This document shows positions 1 to 8,462 of a stretch of 64,000 bases of DNA, in pieces. Each line of letters opens with the position of its first letter. Position 1 is the first letter of the stretch. Location: NCBI GenBank assembly GCA_017941035.1, contig JAGAXG010000039.1, positions 1-64,000 of the forward strand. The letters run 5' to 3'. Source of the stretch: a bacterium (lineage in GTDB: Bacteria > Cyanobacteriota > Vampirovibrionia > Gastranaerophilales > Gastranaerophilaceae). The notes below the pieces were generated by a model. The model ran no database searches, was not told the DNA's origin, and saw only the letters and a list, made by a program, of their open reading frames with translations. The translations under genes were made by a program, and so were the position numbers.

Positions 1-41
1 CATTGGAGTCCCATCTCCCAATACTATTCCCGCTATATCTG

Positions 42-78
42 TATAATTCCTCTGTATTCTTTTTATAAACTATGTTTT
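42..78 (-). repeat. Promoter/leader repeat, copy 1 (copy 2 at 61866-61902)
   Basis: This 37-base stretch matches 61866-61902 at 32 of 37 positions in the same orientation. Both copies carry the core TTCCTCTGTAT and TTATAAACTAT on the + strand. In copy 2 the repeat lies just upstream of a minus-strand prepilin (pseudo)gene. Copy 1 therefore probably belongs to a related gene that starts left of the window. No complete gene can be read in bases 1-41. Confidence 0.55.
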
Positions 79-90
79 AAGTTTTCGCAA
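63..90 (-). promoter_or_regulatory. Predicted sigma70 promoter reading out of the window to the left
   Basis: Read on the minus strand there is a -35 TTGCGA (85-90), a 16-base spacer and a -10 TTATAA (63-68). The pilin-like locus at 61.9 kb has the same layout (TTGAAA, 16 bases, TTATAA), which supports the reading. It diverges from the rpsB promoter. Confidence 0.4.
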
Positions 91-122
91 GGGAATAAAT
101 GTAATATTTTTTAACCTGAAAT

Positions 123-150
123 TTGCATATTTCTATGTTTATTGTATATT
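123..150 (+). promoter_or_regulatory. Predicted promoter of rpsB-tsf
   Basis: TTGCAT (123-128), 16 bases, then TATATT (145-150). It leaves a leader of about 90 bases before rpsB. Leaders of S2 genes are often autoregulated in other bacteria, but I see no recognisable S2 leader motif here. Confidence 0.45.
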
Positions 151-248
151 ACTAGTAGTTACACTGGTTCGATAGGTTTTGCCCTAGTTCAGTTTTGAAT
201 GGAGCTTTGTAACTCGTAGTACAACACATAAAATAAAGGAGAAAAGCG

Positions 249-1022
249 ATGCCAGTAGCATCTATGATTGAACTTTTAGAAGCAGGTGTACATTTCGGAC
301 ACCAAACACAAAGATGGAACCCTAAAATGAAACCGTATATTTACGGTGCTCGTAATGGAATTTACGTTATTGATTTAAGAAAAACAACAGATTTACTTGA
401 CGAAGCTTATGATTTAGTAAGAGAATACGCGGCTAAAGGACGTAATGTTCTTTTTGTCGGAACTAAAAAACAAGCCTCAGAAGTTGTTGCTGATGAAGCA
501 AAAAGATGTGGCGCATACTACATCAACAGACGTTGGTTAGGAGGTATGCTTACAAACTTTGAAACTATCAGAGGAAGAGTTAACAAATTGAAAGAATTGG
601 AAGAATTTATTTCTAGCGGTCACATCGAAAAACTTCCGAAAAAAGAAGTTTCTCAAATCAATAGACAACTTTCTAAATTATCTAAAACTTTAGGCGGGAT
701 AAAAGATATGAGAGGTTTGCCTGATATAATCTTCGTTGTTGACCAAGAAAAAGAAGAAATAGCAATTAAAGAAGCTAACAAATTAGGAATTCCTATTATA
801 TGTTTAGCAGACACTAATGCTAATCCTGACGGAATTGACAAAATTATTCCAGGGAACGATGATGCAATACGTTCTATTCAATTAATTGCATCTAAACTAG
901 CAGATGCTGTTTTAGAAGGAAAACAATTGAGAGAAAATAAAGCTGCTGAAGCTAAGAAAATTCAGAAAATTTCAGCTGAAGATGCAGGTGCAGTAGAAGA
1001 AACTGCTAAAGTAGAAGAATAA
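249..1022 (+). CDS. rpsB: 30S ribosomal protein S2
   Basis: S2 sits in the small ribosomal subunit near the mRNA exit and is needed to recruit S1. The 257-residue product has the family hallmarks: [12 protein letters not shown] near residues 16-27, [12 protein letters not shown] around 93-104, and the PDIIFVVDQ segment in the second half. The C-terminal ~30 residues are an Ala/Glu/Lys-rich tail of the kind that varies between species. The start ATG is fixed by an AAGGAG Shine-Dalgarno nine bases upstream. It is the first gene of the common rpsB-tsf pair, and tsf follows after 126 bases holding a hairpin. The identification is secure. Confidence 0.98.
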   Translation: MPVASMIELLEAGVHFGHQTQRWNPKMKPYIYGARNGIYVIDLRKTTDLLDEAYDLVREYAAKGRNVLFVGTKKQASEVVADEAKRCGAYYINRRWLGGMLTNFETIRGRVNKLKELEEFISSGHIEKLPKKEVSQINRQLSKLSKTLGGIKDMRGLPDIIFVVDQEKEEIAIKEANKLGIPIICLADTNANPDGIDKIIPGNDDAIRSIQLIASKLADAVLEGKQLRENKAAEAKKIQKISAEDAGAVEETAKVEE

Positions 1023-1040
1023 TTAAAGATAATAAGGTTC

Positions 1041-1088
1041 TAAGGCACTAAGTTATTAAGAAATAATTTATTAATCTTAGTGCTTTAT
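1041..1088 (+). terminator. Hairpin between rpsB and tsf, possible attenuator or processing site
   Basis: The arms AAGGCACTAAG and CTTAGTGCTTT pair with one bulged G around an AT-rich loop that could fold further. Only a short T run follows, so it may be a partial terminator or an RNase site tuning tsf relative to rpsB. Confidence 0.4.
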
Positions 1089-1148
1089 GAACTTAATATC
1101 TTAGTATCTTCAATAAAGTAGTATTAATTAATATAGGAGAGATACAAA

Positions 1149-2012
1149 ATGACAATTACAGCTCAAATGGTAAAAGAACTACGTGATAAAACCGGAGCAG
1201 GTATGATGGATGCAAAAAAAGCTTTAGTTGAAGCTGAAGGCGATATGGAAAAAGCTCAAGAAGTTTTACGTCAGAAAGGTATTGCTTCTGCTGATAAGAA
1301 AATGGGCAGAATTGCTGCAGAAGGTCGTGTAGATTCTTTTATCGATGAAAACGGCGGTGCGATGATTGAAGTAAACTGCGAAACTGACTTTGTAGCAAAA
1401 AATGAAGAATTCAAAGCTTTAACTGCAGGTTTGGCAAAGAATGTTGAACTTCAAAAACCTGCTGATGTTGATGCTTTACTTGGAATGACTTGCAAAGATT
1501 GCGGTAAAGTTATTGCTGACGCATTGAAAGAAAAAATCGCTTCTATAGGTGAAAAAATCACTGTAAGAAGATTCGTAAGATACGAAGGCGCTGTTGCTAC
1601 ATATATACACAACGGTAAAATAGGTGTTTTATTAAACACTGATACTAAAAACGATGAGTTAGCAAATGATTTGTGCTTGCACATTGCTTCTTGCGCTCCT
1701 CAGTTCGTTACAAGAGATGAAATTCCTCAATCTGTAATCGAAGAAGAAACAAGAATTGAAATGGGTAAAGAAGATTTACTTAAAAAACCTGAACAAATCA
1801 GGGGGAAAATTGTTGAAGGTAGAATTAACAAGTTAATGGCTGAAAGATGTTTACTTGATCAAGCTTTTGTTAAAGATCCAAGTGTTACAGTAGGTGAATT
1901 AATTCAAGGAAAATTAACTGTTAAAGCATTTACAAGATACGAATTGGGCGAAGGTCTTGAAAAACGTCAAGACAATTTTGCTGAAGAAGTTATGAATCAA
2001 GTTAATGGATAA
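1149..2012 (+). CDS. tsf: Elongation factor Ts
   Basis: EF-Ts is the guanine-nucleotide exchange factor that recycles EF-Tu from GDP to GTP. The 287-residue protein has the N-terminal UBA-like domain (KTGAGMMDAKKAL, 14-26) and the diagnostic TDFVAKNEEF (79-88) that inserts into EF-Tu. The rest is the two-subdomain core seen in E. coli-like EF-Ts rather than the short form of some cyanobacteria. The ATG is preceded by AGGAGA at good spacing. It follows rpsB on the same strand and is closed by a strong hairpin terminator. Confidence 0.98.
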   Translation: MTITAQMVKELRDKTGAGMMDAKKALVEAEGDMEKAQEVLRQKGIASADKKMGRIAAEGRVDSFIDENGGAMIEVNCETDFVAKNEEFKALTAGLAKNVELQKPADVDALLGMTCKDCGKVIADALKEKIASIGEKITVRRFVRYEGAVATYIHNGKIGVLLNTDTKNDELANDLCLHIASCAPQFVTRDEIPQSVIEEETRIEMGKEDLLKKPEQIRGKIVEGRINKLMAERCLLDQAFVKDPSVTVGELIQGKLTVKAFTRYELGEGLEKRQDNFAEEVMNQVNG

Positions 2013-2036
2013 ACTTAACTTCTAAAACTTAAAAAA

Positions 2037-2065
2037 TAAACCTCTCTATATTTTAGAGAGGTTTA
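2037..2065. terminator. Bidirectional terminator between tsf and ribD
   Basis: A 12-bp perfect stem TAAACCTCTCTA/TAGAGAGGTTTA with a 5-base loop. T-rich tracts lie on both sides, so it can end transcription of tsf (+) and of ribD (-), which converge here. Confidence 0.85.
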
Positions 2066-2067
2066 TT

Positions 2068-3108
2068 TTATTTCTTCGAAAATATAAGTAATATATCCGG
2101 TGAATAAATTTCAGAGTGCTGCAAAACAAAATCTTCGCATTCGGATATGTTATTTATCCTACGTCCTGCGAAACAAGAAATTCCTTGATTATCGCCTGAA
2201 ATCTTAGGAGCGATAAACTGATATATTTTATCGACAAAAGGAAGGAAACTTCCGTTTAATTTCCCGCCTGCTTCAACTAATATGCTCATTATTCCTATTT
2301 CATAAAGTTTGTTTAATACAGATTCAATATCAAGTTTTTCCTTGTTTACAGGTACTCCTATAAATTTAATATTTTCAGTATCTGGATGAGAGAATTTTTC
2401 ATCATGGAAAACATAAATTTCCCCTTGATTATATATTTCAAAATTCAAATCTGTTTTTAATTCTCTATCTAAAATTATTTTTTTCTTATGAAGCATTGCC
2501 GGATTATCTGCAATTACAGTTGATGACGATGTTAGAATTGCATCGTATTTATTGCGAATATATTTAACTTGGTTTCGAGCTTTGGAAGATGTTATCCATT
2601 TTGAACTGCCATTTTTACATGCTATTTTTCCGTCAATTGTTGTTGCAGTTTTTATCGCGATAAAAGGCTTATGCTCTGTATGGTTTTTAACAAATGCTTC
2701 ATTAAGTTCAATACATTCTTTTTCTAACACAGGTCCGACAATTTCTATACCCGCATCCTGTAATTTTTGTAAACCTTTCCCAGAAACCAGAGGATTCGGA
2801 TCTTTCATACCGTATACAACCCGTTTTATACCTTTTTCAATAATTAAATCAGTACATGGAGGAGTTTTTCCATGGTGGCAACAAGGTTCAAGATTTACCA
2901 CTAAAGTGCAATCTTTTGCATCGTCAAGCTTTGATAGTGCACTTCTTTCAGCATGATATTCACCATATCTTATATGGCAACCGGTAGAAAGAATTTTTCC
3001 TTTAGAATTTAAAATTACACAACCGACTAACGGATTCGGAGAAGTATTTCCTTGAGCAATCTTAGCCAGTTTGATGCATTTTTTCATTTCATTTATATAC
3101 TTTTTCAT
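2068..3108 (-). CDS. ribD: Bifunctional riboflavin deaminase/reductase RibD
   Basis: RibD carries out two successive steps of riboflavin synthesis: deamination of the pyrimidine formed by GTP cyclohydrolase II, then NADPH-dependent reduction of its ribosyl chain. The N-terminal deaminase domain shows the zinc site H52-A-E54 and PCC(76-77)...C85 within PCCHHGKTPPC. The C-terminal ~200 residues form the RibD-C reductase with the TTIDGKIA motif. At 346 residues it is close to the usual 360. It stands alone, without ribE/ribB/ribH nearby, and no FMN riboswitch is visible in the 60 bases upstream. Confidence 0.95.
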   Translation of the reverse strand: MKKYINEMKKCIKLAKIAQGNTSPNPLVGCVILNSKGKILSTGCHIRYGEYHAERSALSKLDDAKDCTLVVNLEPCCHHGKTPPCTDLIIEKGIKRVVYGMKDPNPLVSGKGLQKLQDAGIEIVGPVLEKECIELNEAFVKNHTEHKPFIAIKTATTIDGKIACKNGSSKWITSSKARNQVKYIRNKYDAILTSSSTVIADNPAMLHKKKIILDRELKTDLNFEIYNQGEIYVFHDEKFSHPDTENIKFIGVPVNKEKLDIESVLNKLYEIGIMSILVEAGGKLNGSFLPFVDKIYQFIAPKISGDNQGISCFAGRRINNISECEDFVLQHSEIYSPDILLIFSKK

Positions 3109-3168
3109 GATTGTATTTTACACTAAACCATGATAGATTGAAATAGGTTAGAAATTGGAGAGCACAAT

Positions 3169-3840
3169 ATGGTTGATATAAGATACATTCATCACAGCGC
3201 ATTTGAATTTAAAAATAATGATAAAGCTATTTTGATTGACCCATGGGTTGATAAAAATTCTGATTATAATTGGAAAGATTCCCCAATTACAGATATTTTT
3301 TTAACTCACGCACACGGCGATCATCTTGGCAATGCCGTAGAAATTGCAAAAGACAAAGATATACCTATAACAGCGATTTTTGAAACAGCAAATTATTTAA
3401 AAGACAAATTTGGAGTAAAAATTAGACCTGTAGGACAAGGAGGATGGATTAATTATTCTTGGGGACGCGCAATATTTTTACCGGCTTTTCATTCTAATTC
3501 TTTGCCGGATGGCACATACGCAGGAGTCGCTTCAAGTATTTTGTTAGACATAGACAATGTAAGAATTTTCCATGCAGGTGATACATGTTTAACAAGCGAA
3601 ATGAAAACTATTAGAGAACTTTATGCACCACAAATAGCCCTTCTGCCTATTGGGGGTAATTATACAATGGATGCAGATCACGCAGCGCTTGCGGCAAAAT
3701 GGCTTGGAGTTAAAACTGTAGTGCCAATGCATTACGGAACTTTCCCTGAAATTGAAGCAGATTTAAAACGTTTCGCTTCTTTAATTTCTTTAGGAAACAC
3801 CAATTGCCAAATATTTGAACAACAACCTGCAAATAAATAG
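3169..3840 (+). CDS. Metallo-beta-lactamase-fold hydrolase, UPF0173-like
   Basis: A 223-residue protein with the dinuclear metal motif HAHGDH (H47, H49, D51, H52). The further ligands are FHAGDT in the middle and the MHYGTF histidine near residue 187. Length and motif spacing match the UlaG/UPF0173 branch of stand-alone metal-dependent hydrolases, whose substrates are mostly unknown. A GGAG lies upstream of the ATG. The next gene begins nine bases after its stop, so the two are probably co-transcribed. The physiological substrate cannot be read from the sequence. Confidence 0.85.
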   Translation: MVDIRYIHHSAFEFKNNDKAILIDPWVDKNSDYNWKDSPITDIFLTHAHGDHLGNAVEIAKDKDIPITAIFETANYLKDKFGVKIRPVGQGGWINYSWGRAIFLPAFHSNSLPDGTYAGVASSILLDIDNVRIFHAGDTCLTSEMKTIRELYAPQIALLPIGGNYTMDADHAALAAKWLGVKTVVPMHYGTFPEIEADLKRFASLISLGNTNCQIFEQQPANK

Positions 3841-3849
3841 AGAGGTTTT

Positions 3850-4827
3850 ATGAACATATTATTTATTATCGATAGAATTGAATTAAAATATTTTGAATTC
3901 AATAAGTTGGTGACAAATTTTTGGATTATAAAAAGTCTGTTAGAAAGAGAAAATAATGTTAAAATAGCCACAATAGATATGCTTAAATTGAAATTAGGGA
4001 AAGCATATTGCTCTTGCTATGATTCATACTTATTAAATGAAAATATCTTTTACAAAAAGAACAGCTTGACTGAAATTGAAATTGAAAAATTTGATATAGT
4101 AATGTTCAGACCTGATCCTCCTGTAGATTTAGACTACATAAATGCGACTTATATACTTGACTTTGTAGATAGAAACAAAACTTTAATTTTAAATAACACT
4201 AATGCTATACGAAACTTTAATGAAAAACTTCATGCAGTTTTGTTCAATGATCTAATGCCTAAAAATATTGTAACTTCCTCATTTATAGATATTTTAAAAT
4301 TTTTAGACGAAAATGAAGAAATTATCTTAAAACCGCTAAATCAATGTTTTGGCGGTGGGGTTATGTATTTAAAAAAAGGAGATAAAAATACTGCTGTTAT
4401 TATAAATCAAATGACACAAAACAGTAAAAGAATGCTTATGGTGCAAAAGTATATCCCACAAGCTCAATATGGAGACAAAAGAGTATTATTTTTGGGAGAA
4501 GAAATTTTACCTTACTGCGTACAAAAAGTTCCTTCAAATAATGATTTTAAATTTTGCGAGCACTCAGATGCAAATATTTTGAAAGCAGTTCTGTCTGATG
4601 ATGAAATAAAAAAATTTAAACCTGTAGCTAAAAAATTAAATTCGATGGGAATACCTATGGTTGGACTTGACGTTATTGATGGAAAAATTATAGAAATTAA
4701 TGTTACAAGTCCATGCTACTTTATAAAAGAAATTAACGGTCATTTTGGATGCCACATTGAAAATGATATTGCGGATTTTATACTATCTCAAGCCCTAGAA
4801 AAAACTTCGACATCAATATCATCATAA
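3850..4827 (+). CDS. GshB-like ATP-grasp protein (glutathione-synthetase family)
   Basis: The N-terminal half resembles glutathione synthetase, which joins gamma-glutamylcysteine and glycine with ATP. FRPDPPVDLDY (86-96) followed by NATYILD is the GshB signature. The ATP-grasp core has KPLNQCFGGGV (around 158-168) and a late EINVTSP acidic/Asn metal site. The substrate-binding stretch after GDKRVLF is divergent from classical GshB, so another peptide or amino-acid ligation is possible. No gshA is visible. The last 40 bases overlap the 3' end of tsaD on the opposite strand. Confidence 0.7.
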   Translation: MNILFIIDRIELKYFEFNKLVTNFWIIKSLLERENNVKIATIDMLKLKLGKAYCSCYDSYLLNENIFYKKNSLTEIEIEKFDIVMFRPDPPVDLDYINATYILDFVDRNKTLILNNTNAIRNFNEKLHAVLFNDLMPKNIVTSSFIDILKFLDENEEIILKPLNQCFGGGVMYLKKGDKNTAVIINQMTQNSKRMLMVQKYIPQAQYGDKRVLFLGEEILPYCVQKVPSNNDFKFCEHSDANILKAVLSDDEIKKFKPVAKKLNSMGIPMVGLDVIDGKIIEINVTSPCYFIKEINGHFGCHIENDIADFILSQALEKTSTSISS

Positions 4828-5840
4828 GTATTTGTATTAAAATATGCACAAGATGCAACCATAGAAGCATTGTCAGTACAATATTTCATTATAGGAGCAT
4901 TTACTCTGTAACCGTATTTTTCAAATTCAAATATTTTACGTCGTATTTCGGAATTTGCTGCTACACCGCCTGCAATAACAACTTGTTCGTAGCCGCGTTC
5001 ATTTAGCGCTTTTTTTAGTTTTTTAGCTAATGTTTTAGATACACACTCTTGAAAACTTGCGCAAACATCTTTTACTTGTTTTTCTGATAATTCTCCGTTG
5101 TTTTCTTCCTTCAATTTTTTAACCAAACGCAAAACAGCAGTTTTTAAGCCACTAAAACTGAAATTGTAATCCTCAACTCTTGATATAGGAAGCTCATATG
5201 CCATAGGATTACCTTCCTGAGCCAGTTTATCTAATTTTGGGCCTCCTGGGTATGGCAAACCAATTAAACGAGCAACTTTATCATAAGCCTCTCCAACTGC
5301 ATCATCAATAGTTTCCCCTAAAATTGTCTGCTTTGAATAAGATTCAACATCAATAATTTGAGTATGTCCTCCACTTATCAAAAGAGCCATAAATGGAGGT
5401 TTTAAATCTGTATCAATATAATTTGCACAAAGATGAGCATTAAGGTGATTTACTCCTATGAATGGCTTATCATGAACTAATGCTAAGGTTTTAGCAGCAT
5501 TTAATCCTACTAAAAGACACCCAACAAGACCAGGACCAACTGTTCCGGCAAAAGCGGTTATATCTTCCGGCTTAAGTCCTGATTTAGAAAATGCTTCTTC
5601 AACAACGATATTAATAGCATCCATATGTTCTCGAGCAGCAATTTCAGGAATTACTCCACCATATTTTTCATGGGTTTTGATTTGAGAAGCAACAATATTT
5701 GCGATAACCTCACGTCCATTTTTTACTATTGCACAAGCAGTTTCATCACAACTGGATTCAATTGCCATTATATAATTATCGTAACCTGAATCAGGTCCGA
5801 TTTTTACCGTTTTTTCACTAAATAAGCATTTCTTTTTCAT
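4788..5840 (-). CDS. tsaD: tRNA N6-threonylcarbamoyladenosine transferase TsaD
   Basis: TsaD transfers the threonylcarbamoyl group from its AMP ester to A37 of ANN-decoding tRNAs, together with TsaB and TsaE. The ASKHA/Kae1 fold is seen in AIESSCDETACAIV (26-39), AAREHMDAI (68-76) and SGGHTQI, and the C-terminal VIAGGVAANS loop is present. The frame runs 24 residues upstream of the usual start, and no good ribosome site precedes either Met1 or Met25. The true start may be within this extension. It overlaps the ATP-grasp gene tail to tail by 40 bases. Confidence 0.95.
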   Translation of the reverse strand: MKKKCLFSEKTVKIGPDSGYDNYIMAIESSCDETACAIVKNGREVIANIVASQIKTHEKYGGVIPEIAAREHMDAINIVVEEAFSKSGLKPEDITAFAGTVGPGLVGCLLVGLNAAKTLALVHDKPFIGVNHLNAHLCANYIDTDLKPPFMALLISGGHTQIIDVESYSKQTILGETIDDAVGEAYDKVARLIGLPYPGGPKLDKLAQEGNPMAYELPISRVEDYNFSFSGLKTAVLRLVKKLKEENNGELSEKQVKDVCASFQECVSKTLAKKLKKALNERGYEQVVIAGGVAANSEIRRKIFEFEKYGYRVNAPIMKYCTDNASMVASCAYFNTNTYDDIDVEVFSRA

Positions 5841-5860
5841 AACTAAATAGTACTACAAAA

Positions 5861-5892
5861 AAAAATAATACCTTATATAGGTATTATTTTTT
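5861..5892 (-). terminator. Terminator downstream of the 104-residue hypothetical gene
   Basis: Stem AAAAATAATACC/GGTATTATTTTT with a short TTATATA loop and A/T runs on both sides. On the minus strand it separates the 5915-6229 gene from tsaD. Confidence 0.7.
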
Positions 5893-5914
5893 TTATTTAA
5901 ATTGTGATAATCAT

Positions 5915-6229
5915 CTATTCTATATCAAGATTATCTGCGGCTTGAAGCTGTTGTTTCATGATATTATTCATTACTGCATCCACTAATAACTCATAGGATT
6001 TCTTGTTTTCAATACCAGGAAACTCCTCTTTGAGTTGGGCTCTGACCATTGCTTCCAGCTCATTTGTGTCAGAAAAAGTTCCAAGATCAACACCGGTTAT
6101 AGATTCTAAATAATCGGTCGTGCTCTTATCTAAATTATTTTTGTTCGAAAATAACGTCCAACGAGATTTGGGACTAATACTTTCCTGTAATTTACGTACA
6201 ATCTTTAAATTTTTAATACGGTCAAACAT
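5915..6229 (-). CDS. Hypothetical protein, 104 residues
   Basis: No family is recognised. The product is soluble-looking, charged and probably mostly helical, with a basic N-terminus (MFDRIKNLKIVRKL) and an acidic second half. There is no signal peptide, membrane segment or cysteine motif. It lies between glyS and tsaD on the same strand and is followed by a clear terminator, so it is probably a real short transcript. A weak AGGT lies upstream of the ATG. Confidence 0.6.
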   Translation of the reverse strand: MFDRIKNLKIVRKLQESISPKSRWTLFSNKNNLDKSTTDYLESITGVDLGTFSDTNELEAMVRAQLKEEFPGIENKKSYELLVDAVMNNIMKQQLQAADNLDIE

Positions 6230-6342
6230 TTACTACCTCTAACCTTTTTTACTATCTTGTACTATTGTAAAATATACTCAAAAAAATAATTGACTTATTT
6301 ACAAGTTTTATTTACAAAATTTAACAATTACTTAAAACTCAA

Positions 6343-8331
6343 TTATAGTTTGCTAAAATCAGTTATGAACTCATATTTCTGTTTTAACAAACTTAACAAT
6401 GCAATTCTATTATTCTTAATATTTTCATCTTTATCCATGACAAGAACATCTTCAAAGAATTTTTCAACTGCCGGATTAAGATTTTCTAATTGAGAAAGAT
6501 AATTTTTATAATTATCGGTTTCTTTAATTTCTATTACTTTGTCATAAAGAATTTTTTCTGCTTGAACAGTAAAATATTTTTCATCAACACTTGCAAACGT
6601 ATCGTCTTTAATTATCCTTATTACACGATTTGCATTTTCTATAAGCTCATTTGCATCTAACTCTTTTACAATTTCAACGCGTTTAACATAGTCAGATATA
6701 TCTTTTAAAGGATTTTTTGATGCACAAGCTTCAAGAATATTTTTATTATATTTTTCTAAAAGGAAAATTATCATTCTTTGAACGAAAAATTCTTTAACTT
6801 CTTCAAAGCAAGAACTCTGCACCGGCAAATTATCTATAGCGATTTGAATATATTTTTCTACATCAATTTTCAATCCGCTGTCAAGAATCGTTTTTATCAC
6901 TCCTAACGCACAACGTCTCACCCCTAGCGGGTCTGACGAACCTGTAGGTTTTTTCCCTCCGGCAAAAACAGCACAAACAGTATCTATTTTGTCTGCTATA
7001 CCAACAATTTGACCTTCTATGCCGACAGCCGTCTCACTTTCAGCATTGATAGGGAAATAGTGTTCTTTAATACCTTGAACAACTTTTTCATTTTCACCTG
7101 AAACTTTTGCATAATCAGCACCTATAAAACCTTGTAATTCAGTAAACTCAAATACTAAATGTGTAGTTAAATCTGCCTTACACAAAAGAGCAGTACGCTC
7201 TATATTTTCAGTATTTAAACCTAACTCTTGACCAATTTGTTTTGATAGATTTATAATCCTTTGAGTCTTATCAAACATAGACCCCATACCTTTTTGAAAA
7301 GTAACACCTTTTAAACTTTCAACATAATCTATCAAAGGTTTTTTAGTATCATCTTTAAAAAAGAATACGGCATCATCAAGTCTTGCCTTAATAACACGAA
7401 CATTTCCTTCTTTAATATTTTTGAATTCATTACCTATATAATTTGTCATAGTGATAAATTTATTTATCAACTTTCCATCTTTTTTCAAAGGGAAATAACG
7501 CTGATGAGAAGTCATTACAGTAACACAAACTTCTTGTGGAATAGTTAAATACACAGGATCAAATTCGCAAACAACAGGAACTGGATATTCAGTTATAAAT
7601 GTAACTTCTTCCAATAAATCATCTGTCATATATGGTTCTGCACCAAGTTTTAACGCTTCTTCATTTGCTCGTTTAATTATAAGTTCTCTTCTTTCATTTT
7701 GATTAACAATAACACAAGCATTACGCATAGATTCAACGTAATCTTCAGGTTTACTAATAATTACTTGTTGCTGAGCAAATCTGTGACCTCGAGAAATTCT
7801 ACCTGACTCTTTATCAATTATCTTAATTTTTACTTCTTCATTATCCAAAATTGAAACAATCCATTTTATCGGACGTGAAAATTTTTCATCATTATAACCC
7901 CAGCGCATAAAATGAGCACCCTGAAGCCTCATAAATATAGAAGAAACATTTTCGGCTAACAAATCTTTTACAGGTTTACCTGATACAAGAATTTTTGCCT
8001 GCACATAATTATTATCTACGTACAAATCACAAGGATTTAAACCATTTTTAGAAGCAAAACCTTCTCCTGCTTTTGTCAAATTACCATTCTCATCAAAAGC
8101 AATTTTAGCAATAGGGCCTTTAACAATTTTTATTTCATCGGCAGTTTTTTCACCCAAGCCGTAAACTAATACCGCTAAACGGCGAGGGGTAGCATATACA
8201 TCTATGTTACTATAATTAATTTTGTTATCTGCTAAAAATTTATTAAACCCAGATTTTAATTGCCCAACAGCCTGCGGAATGAATTTGTAAGGTAATTCTT
8301 CTGTTCCGACTTCCAATAAATATGTACTCAT
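6343..8331 (-). CDS. glyS: Glycyl-tRNA synthetase beta subunit
   Basis: This is the beta chain of the heterotetrameric (alpha2beta2) bacterial glycyl-tRNA synthetase, which carries tRNA recognition while GlyQ holds the aminoacylation site. It begins with the conserved LLEVGTEELP and has YATPRRLAVLV, MRWG, and the central HD-like region with GSSDPLGVRR. At 662 residues it is slightly shorter than typical (about 690). glyQ is not in this window. Its start ATG follows an AGAGAGGAAT Shine-Dalgarno. Confidence 0.96.
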   Translation of the reverse strand: MSTYLLEVGTEELPYKFIPQAVGQLKSGFNKFLADNKINYSNIDVYATPRRLAVLVYGLGEKTADEIKIVKGPIAKIAFDENGNLTKAGEGFASKNGLNPCDLYVDNNYVQAKILVSGKPVKDLLAENVSSIFMRLQGAHFMRWGYNDEKFSRPIKWIVSILDNEEVKIKIIDKESGRISRGHRFAQQQVIISKPEDYVESMRNACVIVNQNERRELIIKRANEEALKLGAEPYMTDDLLEEVTFITEYPVPVVCEFDPVYLTIPQEVCVTVMTSHQRYFPLKKDGKLINKFITMTNYIGNEFKNIKEGNVRVIKARLDDAVFFFKDDTKKPLIDYVESLKGVTFQKGMGSMFDKTQRIINLSKQIGQELGLNTENIERTALLCKADLTTHLVFEFTELQGFIGADYAKVSGENEKVVQGIKEHYFPINAESETAVGIEGQIVGIADKIDTVCAVFAGGKKPTGSSDPLGVRRCALGVIKTILDSGLKIDVEKYIQIAIDNLPVQSSCFEEVKEFFVQRMIIFLLEKYNKNILEACASKNPLKDISDYVKRVEIVKELDANELIENANRVIRIIKDDTFASVDEKYFTVQAEKILYDKVIEIKETDNYKNYLSQLENLNPAVEKFFEDVLVMDKDENIKNNRIALLSLLKQKYEFITDFSKL

Positions 8332-8462
8332 GTTATTCCTCTCTATACTAAACTGATTATATAAAAAGCATAGATAGATGTAAAGTTACTTTGTAAAAAT
8401 CCATGTTCCCTTTGGAGTAGTATATACAGTAGGTTTCTTTTCGACAGTTTTATATTTATACT

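Noticed and set aside
3109-3168. FMN riboswitch upstream of ribD
   Set aside because: The spacer is only 60 bases and lacks RFN elements.
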